This document shows positions 1-5,773 of a stretch of 6,713 nt of DNA, one piece after another. This DNA comes from Euryarchaeota archaeon UBA226 (lineage in GTDB: Archaea > Thermoplasmatota > Poseidoniia > Poseidoniales > Poseidoniaceae): assembly GCA_002505935.1 (NCBI GenBank), contig DAWL01000072.1, forward strand, positions 1 through 6,713. The letters are read 5' to 3'. The first letter of the stretch is position 1. Each line of letters opens with the position of its first letter. A program made the position numbers and the translations under genes. The notes beneath the pieces were generated by a model. The model was not told where the DNA came from. It was given only the letters and a program-made list of their open reading frames with translations, and searched no databases.

Positions 1-540
1 CGTATGGTGCGAGAATTGTTTTCATTAGCCAGAGATAAGAGCCCTGCGATCATATTCCTCGATGAGATTGATGCCATCGGAGCGAAGAGATTGGATGCTG
101 CAACTAGTGGAGATAGAGAAGTGCAGCGTACGTTGATGCAATTGCTAGCAGAATTAGATGGGTTCGATGCCTTAGAATCAGTGAAAATAATCGCTGCAAC
201 TAACAGACCTGATATATTGGATGATGCATTACTGAGGCCCGGTAGATTCGACAGAATAGTAGAGATTCCATTGCCTGAGGATGCTGCAAGAAAGTCGATT
301 TTGTCGATTCATGTCTCAAAGATGTCAACCTCTCGAATTTCCATGCCTAGATTGGTTGAGTTGACCAAAGGATTCAGTGGTGCTGATCTTAAGGCCACTT
401 GTGTCGAAGCAGGAATGGTGGCGATTAGAGATGGCAGAAGCAAGGTTCTACAGAGTGATTTCCAAACTGCAGTACAGACTGTAATTAAGAAGCGAGACAA
501 AAACGCGTCTCTAGCCAGTGCTTCAGATCTATACGTTTGA
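1..540 (+). CDS. pan: Proteasome-activating nucleotidase (PAN), C-terminal part, 5' end cut by window
   Basis: AAA+ ATPase that forms a hexameric ring on the archaeal 20S proteasome, where it unfolds substrates and opens the gate (family knowledge). The frame is open at base 1, so the coiled coil, OB domain and Walker A lie outside the window. Counting from the Met at position 4, I see Walker B IIFLDE (16-21), the PAN/Rpt-typical stretch GDREVQRTLMQLLAELDGFD (36-55), sensor-1 Asn67 in AATNRPD, the two arginine-finger residues Arg78 and Arg81 in LLRPGRFDR, and the lid-domain motif GFSGADLK (123-130). The protein ends in Leu-Tyr-Val, a match to the HbYX tail that docks into proteasome alpha-ring pockets. 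This argues for PAN over Cdc48/VAT-type or membrane-bound AAA proteins. It converges on metG with 2 bp between the stops. Confidence 0.93.
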   Translation, partial: RMVRELFSLARDKSPAIIFLDEIDAIGAKRLDAATSGDREVQRTLMQLLAELDGFDALESVKIIAATNRPDILDDALLRPGRFDRIVEIPLPEDAARKSILSIHVSKMSTSRISMPRLVELTKGFSGADLKATCVEAGMVAIRDGRSKVLQSDFQTAVQTVIKKRDKNASLASASDLYV

Positions 541-542
541 AT

Positions 543-2783
543 TCAACGCACTCTTGAACCGTTTGCGATTTGGCCATCAATTGTAACTAGTTTAACTCCG
601 CCAGCGCCATCATCGGCAGCTAACATCATGCCTTCTGACATTACGCCCCTTAGTTTGCGTGGTTTAAGATTAGCAACAAATACGACACTGCGACCCTGCA
701 TTTCTTCTGCACTGTAATACTCCTTAAGTCCAGCACACACAGTTCGGCCACTTTCACTTCCATCATCGATTCGAACAACATACAACTTGTCCGCATCTGG
801 GTGTTCCTCTACGGAAGTAATCTCCCCGGTTCTCAATTCAACTTCCATGAATGTCTCAAAGTCCAACCATGTTGTGCCTTCGGGTGCCTGTTTTTCTTCA
901 TTCTTCATTTTTCCACTTCCTTTCATCTTCTGTGTGGGGTCCTTACTCTCTACATCATCTTCTACCAATGACTGTTCCTGAGATAGAATCTCATCTAGTT
1001 CCAACCTTTGGAATAAAGGTTCAGGAGAGGTTGGATTCCACGATATTGGTGCTTGCCAATCTTTAGCACATTCCCAAAGAATGTCACAAACTTCTCCATC
1101 TTCTCCTATAGATTGCCACAGTCTTTGAGCACTAAATGGTAGGAAGGGCTGGCTTGCAATAGCAAGCATTCTTGTCATTCTCCAGCAGAATACCAAAGCG
1201 GCTAACGATTCTGCTGCTCCATCATCATTCCTTGTTTCTTCTTTGAGATATTTCCAAGGCGCTGCGCTTTGAAGTAACTGATTTCCATATTGGGAGATGT
1301 TCATAACTGCTCTGAGCGCTTCCTTGTACCGGTGCTTATCGAGGCTATTTCCTACTGCAGCAAATAGGTCCTCTGTTTTCTTCTTCCATTCTACACAGAG
1401 ACTAGCATCATCATATTGCAACAACGGATTATTTCCCTCATTTGGGAGTCTGTGTGCAAGAGTCAGGACCCTATGTACGAAATTTCCATGGCAGCCAATT
1501 AACTCAGAATTGATCTTCTCAACGAAATCAGGCCAATTGAAATCAGAATCGTGGTTTTCAGGCATGTTAATCCCAAGATAGTATCTCAGGGTATCGGCAT
1601 CGAATCTTTCTAGGAAAGAAGGTAACCAAACTGCATGTTTTCTGCTCTTTGAGAACTGCCCGCCCGCTAGCATGAGATATTCCATGGCTGGAACATCGTC
1701 AGCCAGATGGAGCTGGCCTAAACTCGGGGAGCATATCTCATCAAGGTCAGTTTTTCCTGAAGCAGCATGATTCAGACCCATCAACAATGCTGGCCAAATT
1801 ATAGTGTGGAATGGAATGTTGTCCTTGCCAAGGAAATACATGTGCTTAGGACTTTCACCACCTTCGGAGTTTTGCCACCAAGATTTCCAGGCATCATCAT
1901 CAGAATACCTTTCAGCCCAAATTTGTGAACATGTCAAATAGCCCTGAACCGCCTCAAACCAAACATAGACGCACTTCCCTTGCCACTTTTTATCGTCCAG
2001 TGGAATAGGAATTCCCCATTCCAAATCTCTAGTAATTGCTCGCGGCCTCAATCCCATCTCTAACCATTGTTTGGTCATCGCTCTGACATTTGCTTTCCAA
2101 CTAGGCATTCTCTGTTCAGCGAATTCTTCCAATTTTTGTTGAAATAGATCTAGACGATAGAATAAGTGCTCTGTGTCTCGAATCTCGATGTTGGCACTTG
2201 GGTCCATCAATGAGCGAGGCTGTAGTAATTCATGCGCCTCGTAAGTTATGCCACAGGAGTCGCACTGGTCGCCTCTAGCACCATCGCTTTCACAGCCTGG
2301 ACAAACTCCCTCCACGTATCTATCAGGGAGAAATCTGCCACTCCCATCATCGCGAGTTTCGTAGTACTGTTGCATGGTTTTGGTTTCAAATAGGCCGGCA
2401 TCAAGTAGTGATTTGAAATTCTCCTGCACTCTACTTTTGTGAGAGGGATCTGTAGTTCTGTTGAATAGGGCACCTCCATGCCCCCCGCCTCTAGTATCAA
2501 CATGTGGTTTCCACATACAACCGAGGTCCAATAGAGCCTGATGATTGATAGAGTGGTATTCATCGACAATATTCTGTGGCTCAACACCTTGCTGTTCTGC
2601 TGTAACGGTGATTGGAGTCCCGTGCTCGTCTGATCCACTAACCATCAAGACCTTGTTTCCAAGAGATCGTTGATATCGGAACTGAATGTCAGGAGGCAGG
2701 TAGCAACCGGCAACATGGCCCAAGTGTAATGGCCCATTAGCGTAGGGCCAAGCGACACAAATTAACACATGTTCGCCTGCCAT
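543..2783 (-). CDS. metG: Methionyl-tRNA synthetase with fused C-terminal tRNA-binding domain
   Basis: Class I aminoacyl-tRNA synthetase that charges tRNA-Met with methionine in the cytoplasm; 746 aa. Seen in order: Rossmann-fold HIGH motif as HLGH (20-23), SDEHGTPI (51-58), one zinc knuckle (Cys161, Cys164, Cys174, Cys177), KMSKS loop as QFSKS (376-380), then the helical anticodon-binding domain. Asn434, Arg438 and Trp510 match by local context the E. coli anticodon-contacting residues Asn391, Arg395 and Trp461. A charged low-complexity linker (about 597-636) joins an OB-fold tRNA-binding (EMAPII/Trbp111-like) domain at 637-746. In many archaea that domain is a separate protein. The second zinc knuckle of many archaeal enzymes is missing (no cysteines around 188-200), as in the E. 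coli type. The first Lys of KMSKS is Gln. The ATG at 2783 follows AAGGTGG by 4 nt, a plausible ribosome binding site. Confidence 0.97.
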   Translation of the reverse strand: MAGEHVLICVAWPYANGPLHLGHVAGCYLPPDIQFRYQRSLGNKVLMVSGSDEHGTPITVTAEQQGVEPQNIVDEYHSINHQALLDLGCMWKPHVDTRGGGHGGALFNRTTDPSHKSRVQENFKSLLDAGLFETKTMQQYYETRDDGSGRFLPDRYVEGVCPGCESDGARGDQCDSCGITYEAHELLQPRSLMDPSANIEIRDTEHLFYRLDLFQQKLEEFAEQRMPSWKANVRAMTKQWLEMGLRPRAITRDLEWGIPIPLDDKKWQGKCVYVWFEAVQGYLTCSQIWAERYSDDDAWKSWWQNSEGGESPKHMYFLGKDNIPFHTIIWPALLMGLNHAASGKTDLDEICSPSLGQLHLADDVPAMEYLMLAGGQFSKSRKHAVWLPSFLERFDADTLRYYLGINMPENHDSDFNWPDFVEKINSELIGCHGNFVHRVLTLAHRLPNEGNNPLLQYDDASLCVEWKKKTEDLFAAVGNSLDKHRYKEALRAVMNISQYGNQLLQSAAPWKYLKEETRNDDGAAESLAALVFCWRMTRMLAIASQPFLPFSAQRLWQSIGEDGEVCDILWECAKDWQAPISWNPTSPEPLFQRLELDEILSQEQSLVEDDVESKDPTQKMKGSGKMKNEEKQAPEGTTWLDFETFMEVELRTGEITSVEEHPDADKLYVVRIDDGSESGRTVCAGLKEYYSAEEMQGRSVVFVANLKPRKLRGVMSEGMMLAADDGAGGVKLVTIDGQIANGSRVR

Positions 2784-2901
2784 ACGGCCACCTTACCAGC
2801 CGAGAGCGCGATGAGTTTAGGTGATTACTTTATCGACAACCCCTAATAACTTGAATCTGCACAGTGGGCTGTCGCCTCAGCACAGGAGGGCACACCCACT
2901 G
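2784..2901. promoter_or_regulatory. Divergent intergenic region between metG and the CNNM/CorC gene
   Basis: This 118-bp gap is the only sizeable non-coding DNA in the window and must hold the promoters of both flanking genes. An AT-rich patch spans about 2826-2850. On the plus strand CTTTAT (2828-2833) is a possible archaeal TATA element; with the usual spacing of about 25 nt, transcription would start near 2858 and give a leader of about 45 nt. On the minus strand AAGTTATTAG (about 2843-2852) could serve metG. Both are weak matches judged by eye and no BRE is clear, so the region is far more certain than the boxes. Confidence 0.4.
2885..2890 (+). promoter_or_regulatory. Shine-Dalgarno site that decides the CNNM/CorC start
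   Basis: GGAGGG lies 11 nt upstream of the ATG at 2902. It is the strongest purine-rich match to the 16S rRNA 3' end seen in this intergenic region. It supports translation from 2902 and not from the in-frame GTG at 2821, which lacks a comparable site. The spacing is slightly long. Confidence 0.55.
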
Positions 2902-3951
2902 ATGGTTTCGAGCCTGTTAGTCATTTATGCAAGTCTTGCGCTAGGAGTATCTTTCCTGTGCAGCATGTTAGAGAGTGTATTGTTGAGTATTTCCCATTCT
3001 CATATCCAATTAATGCAGAATGATGGAAAGAAAGCAGGACAGATTTGGTCCAGATTGAAGGAGAATGATTCGGTTAGACCACTTACTGCGATTCTCACTC
3101 TGAATACAATCGCCCATACCGTTGGAGCAGTGGGTGTCGGTTCAGTGGTTCACGATGAATATGGAAATGAATGGGTAACATTGGCTTCAGCAATTTTGAC
3201 CGTAGCAGTGTTGCTGCTTTCTGAAATACTTCCAAAGACTATCGGTTCTGCGTATTGGAAGAAATTAGCGACTCCGACAGCACATGTAACTCAGCAATTG
3301 ACCTTGCTACTGACTGTGATTGTAGTTCCAATTGAGTGGTTCCGCAAATTATTGCCTCAAGCCCAGAAAACCACAGTTACTAGAGATGAACTAGCCGTTT
3401 TGGCGGATATAGGTGAGGAAGAGGGCACAATAGAAGAGGATGAGGAGAAGGTCATCGTCAACTTGTTACGATTGGCGGAGATAACAGTAGGCGAGATAAT
3501 GACCCCGCGAGTAGTGGTGACATCATTCCCTGCAAATTATACAATTTCACAAGTACTCGAGGAACATCCCGTTCTACGCGTTTCTAGGATACCAGTATAT
3601 GGAGAAAATATGGACGACCTTCAGGGCCTCGTGATACGTTCAGAGATTCTATTGGCTGCGAGCAAAGATGAGTGGGATACGCCATTGTCAAGCATGATGA
3701 AACCGCTCGATCAAATAGATGAGAAGGAAAGTGTGGATCATGCTCTAGATGTTTTCATCAGTAAGAGACAACAGATACTTGCTGTGGTTGATGACTTTGG
3801 GGGAACTTCCGGGATAGTCACCCTAGAAGATGCGATTGAAACATTGTTGGGAGAAGAAATAGTAGATGAAACCGATGAAGCAGAGGACATGCGCGAAGTG
3901 GCATTAGCGCAATCCAGTAATGGTATCAATTCTAATGACTCAGAAGAGTGA
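2902..3951 (+). CDS. CNNM/CorC (HlyC/CorC) family membrane protein with paired CBS domains
   Basis: Probable Mg2+/divalent-cation transporter or transport regulator of the CNNM (DUF21)-CBS family. From the ATG at 2902 it is 349 aa. Hydrophobic segments lie at about 4-27, 60-80, 92-110 and 131-148, as expected for a three-helix CNNM domain plus a membrane-proximal segment. Family signatures are SMLES (21-25), LNTIAHT (67-73) and SEILPKT (107-113). The cytosolic part has two CBS motifs, starting near ITVGEIMTPR (194-203) and continuing to DDFGGTSGIVTLEDAIETLL (297-316). CBS pairs in this family bind adenine nucleotides. The C-terminal CorC/HlyC domain present in many relatives is absent: the chain ends in about 30 acidic or polar residues. 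An in-frame GTG at 2821 would add 27 aa, but the ATG places the start just before the first helix and after a good ribosome binding site. The 3' end overlaps the convergent hydrolase gene by 12 bp. Confidence 0.9.
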   Translation: MVSSLLVIYASLALGVSFLCSMLESVLLSISHSHIQLMQNDGKKAGQIWSRLKENDSVRPLTAILTLNTIAHTVGAVGVGSVVHDEYGNEWVTLASAILTVAVLLLSEILPKTIGSAYWKKLATPTAHVTQQLTLLLTVIVVPIEWFRKLLPQAQKTTVTRDELAVLADIGEEEGTIEEDEEKVIVNLLRLAEITVGEIMTPRVVVTSFPANYTISQVLEEHPVLRVSRIPVYGENMDDLQGLVIRSEILLAASKDEWDTPLSSMMKPLDQIDEKESVDHALDVFISKRQQILAVVDDFGGTSGIVTLEDAIETLLGEEIVDETDEAEDMREVALAQSSNGINSNDSEE

Positions 3952-4938
3952 CCTATCTAGGTAGTCTTGCATCAGTTTCGTTCTACCCTCGTGAATACTG
4001 TCTCCGCTATGGCGCAGGCCTTCGATAACATGAGTTTCATGTTTAACGTGCTCGATGTTCTCACTCAGTAATTGATAATGGCTCATCCCTAATCGTTCAT
4101 CATCAGCTGCTTGAATCAAGAGTGTTGGAAATTCGGGCCTCCCCCATTCGGGAATTTTGATGTCTTCTCTACCAGTCAATGTGATTTCCGGATGAATCTT
4201 TTTCCATGCTTTAATCATCCAGCGAAATATCAATGGCCTCAATAGAACTAGTATGCCAGGAGTATATTCTTTGAGAATGAGATTATAATCAGTCATTGGA
4301 GACTCTAGAACGAGGCACCTGAGGTTCTGACGCCACCACCCTTCAAATCTCGATTGTAAACGAATTGCAATGTAACTTCCGAGACTATGTCCATGAATAG
4401 AGATAGAAGAAATCTTGTCTCTTGGTATGGAATCGAGTAGTTTGGCTGCATCTTCAGCACATTTTTGTGCTGTGAATTCAGGATCATCTGGTGCATGGCC
4501 ATGGCCGCGTAAATCCATGGCAAGAACATGGTAACCAGTGATATCTCTGCACCTATTCAATGAACGAGAGGAATTAGAACTCCATCCATGGAGATAAAAT
4601 ATCAGCGGCGCTGTTTCATCTAACCATTTGGCATGAGCATGGATTGATATTCCATCATCACCTTTTACAACCAAACTTTGCCACTCTTCGTCTTCAATAC
4701 AAGATATACTCCGTTTTGGTGTTTGAAAGAGAATTCTAAGGTACCAAATTCGAACTGACTGCATTAGCAGATATATGCCTATGATGAAGAGAACAACTGA
4801 AGATATTGTTGAATATGCAATGGAAAAATGTGTTTGTAAAAACAATAACGACGAAACTGAAATGAAAAATACTGCTGCAGCAAGTAAATACTTCTCCAAG
4901 GGAGACCCATGTGTAGCCTTACGATTTAGTCCAGTCAT
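3940..4938 (-). CDS. Membrane-anchored alpha/beta hydrolase (serine hydrolase)
   Basis: Alpha/beta-hydrolase-fold protein of 332 aa; the substrate cannot be read from sequence (esterase, lipase or thioesterase are all possible). Two hydrophobic helices at about 17-35 and 40-62 form an N-terminal hairpin, followed by basic residues (Arg63, Arg68, Lys75, Arg76). The positive-inside rule would then put the catalytic domain on the cytoplasmic side. In the hydrolase domain: the oxyanion-side HGWS (117-120), DLRGHGHA (142-149), the nucleophile elbow GHSLG (183-187) with Ser185, a likely acid at Asp279 or Asp280, and the catalytic His310 in GLRHSGD. The triad therefore looks intact. It is the last gene of the minus-strand operon. 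Its ATG overlaps the TGA of the preceding gene (ATGA at 4938-4935), which indicates translational coupling to that membrane protein. Confidence 0.88.
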   Translation of the reverse strand: MTGLNRKATHGSPLEKYLLAAAVFFISVSSLLFLQTHFSIAYSTISSVVLFIIGIYLLMQSVRIWYLRILFQTPKRSISCIEDEEWQSLVVKGDDGISIHAHAKWLDETAPLIFYLHGWSSNSSRSLNRCRDITGYHVLAMDLRGHGHAPDDPEFTAQKCAEDAAKLLDSIPRDKISSISIHGHSLGSYIAIRLQSRFEGWWRQNLRCLVLESPMTDYNLILKEYTPGILVLLRPLIFRWMIKAWKKIHPEITLTGREDIKIPEWGRPEFPTLLIQAADDERLGMSHYQLLSENIEHVKHETHVIEGLRHSGDSIHEGRTKLMQDYLDRSLF

Positions 4939-5768
4939 GAATCATCATCCGCTGCATCAGAATCAGCAGCAGCAGCAGCACGCTTTTCATCGATCTTAGC
5001 GATGCGCTTTGCTCCGAATTCACCAAGGCTCTCAAGCCTTGCCAACCAACCTGTCTCCTTTCCTGTTGGTACGTGATGAACTAGATAGGATGCGAAGATT
5101 TTGTCCCACATTCCTTGTCCGTAATCCTTGCCTACTACCTTTTTGAAGATGAACTCTGAAAGAGGGAATGCAAAACACAATATGCAGAGAACGAGCATTG
5201 TAGCATTAAGACCGTCGCTACTATTGTTTCCAATACCAGTATTTAGAAGGAATCCTAGACCCATGAAGAACATTGGGGCGTTGATATTGGTCATTATTCC
5301 ATGTAGAAAAATCGGTGTTTCACCCTTATACGAAACAAACTTAGTACGAGAAACGAATTGGCCAATGTTCCTGCCAAATTTTGCTGGAATGAAGAAAACG
5401 TTCACAATGGGTAGCAATAAACCTCCGGCAAGAAGCCAGGTCATATCCGCCATTGCACCGGAAATTATGATAGATAATACTGCAATAATTACTCCCCAAT
5501 TCCAAATGAAATTGACAACCCATGCTGCCGCTCTGTTGGTCTTTCCTGCTGGTACAAAGTCTGAAGGGAAGCCTTTGTCAGGTCTTTCTCTCCTAACTCT
5601 TTCTCTCTTCTCTCGAACTGGTTTGGGTTTAGCTGCAGGTTTTGCTTTTGCTGCCGGCTTGGCCTTTGCTGCCGGCTTGGCCTTTGCTACCGGCTTTGCC
5701 TTTGCTGCCGGCTTTGCCTTTGCTGCCGGCTTTTTGTCAATCTCTCCTGCCTTGTCAAGTAGTCCCAT
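4935..5768 (-). CDS. Membrane protein with Lys-Ala-Pro repeat N-terminal tail, function unknown
   Basis: I do not recognise this 277-aa protein. It has three parts. Residues 1-68 form a strongly basic, disordered-looking tail: MGLLDKAGEI, then about six hexapeptides of the type AAKAKP (14-50), then an Arg/Lys cluster (51-65). Residues about 83-210 hold four hydrophobic helices (about 83-105, 110-127, 153-177, 190-210). The C-terminus has a basic stretch, five alanines and an acidic end (AADDDS). The tail resembles histone H1-like Lys/Ala/Pro tails, so it could bind nucleic acid, a polyacidic partner or lipid head groups; this is inference. I chose the ATG at 5768, preceded by GAGG and 5 bp after the upstream stop. 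A TTG at 5777 would overlap that stop and add only three residues. Its TGA overlaps the start of the hydrolase gene. Confidence 0.8.
   Translation of the reverse strand: MGLLDKAGEIDKKPAAKAKPAAKAKPVAKAKPAAKAKPAAKAKPAAKPKPVREKRERVRRERPDKGFPSDFVPAGKTNRAAAWVVNFIWNWGVIIAVLSIIISGAMADMTWLLAGGLLLPIVNVFFIPAKFGRNIGQFVSRTKFVSYKGETPIFLHGIMTNINAPMFFMGLGFLLNTGIGNNSSDGLNATMLVLCILCFAFPLSEFIFKKVVGKDYGQGMWDKIFASYLVHHVPTGKETGWLARLESLGEFGAKRIAKIDEKRAAAAADSDAADDDS
4964..4980 (-). repeat. Short CAG/CTG trinucleotide tract encoding poly-alanine
   Basis: CAG is repeated five times, followed by CA, on the plus strand. On the coding strand it reads as GCT/GCTG-type codons for five consecutive alanines near the C-terminus of the four-helix membrane protein, between a basic stretch and the acidic end. 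It is a microsatellite-like tract that could vary in length in frame. Confidence 0.75.
5632..5739 (-). repeat. Six-unit 18-bp in-frame tandem repeat (Lys-Ala-Pro hexapeptide array)
   Basis: On the plus strand GCTGCCGGCTT-like cores recur exactly every 18 bp, at 5632, 5650, 5668, 5686, 5704 and 5722. The first is degenerate (GCTGCAGGTTT) and the fourth carries ACC in place of GCC, which gives Val. Units at 5650 and 5668 share GGCTTGGCC, while those at 5686 and 5704 share GGCTTTGCC. This is a silent Ala codon difference that groups neighbouring units and suggests expansion by tandem duplication. The array stays in frame and encodes the basic tail of the membrane protein. There are no spacers, so it is not CRISPR. 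Confidence 0.9.
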
Positions 5769-5773
5769 GTGCC

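Noticed and set aside
2246..2638. 130-codon minus-strand frame inside metG
   Set aside because: It lies in another frame of metG where the MetRS sequence, including the zinc knuckle, is well matched; a shadow frame.
2821..2901. Upstream GTG start adding 27 residues to the CNNM/CorC protein
   Set aside because: There is no good ribosome binding site before it, the extra residues resemble no part of the family, and the ATG at 2902 has GGAGGG upstream and begins right before the first membrane helix.
5632..5739. Possible CRISPR array
   Set aside because: Units are 18 bp, directly adjacent without spacers, and read in frame as AAKAKP hexapeptides.
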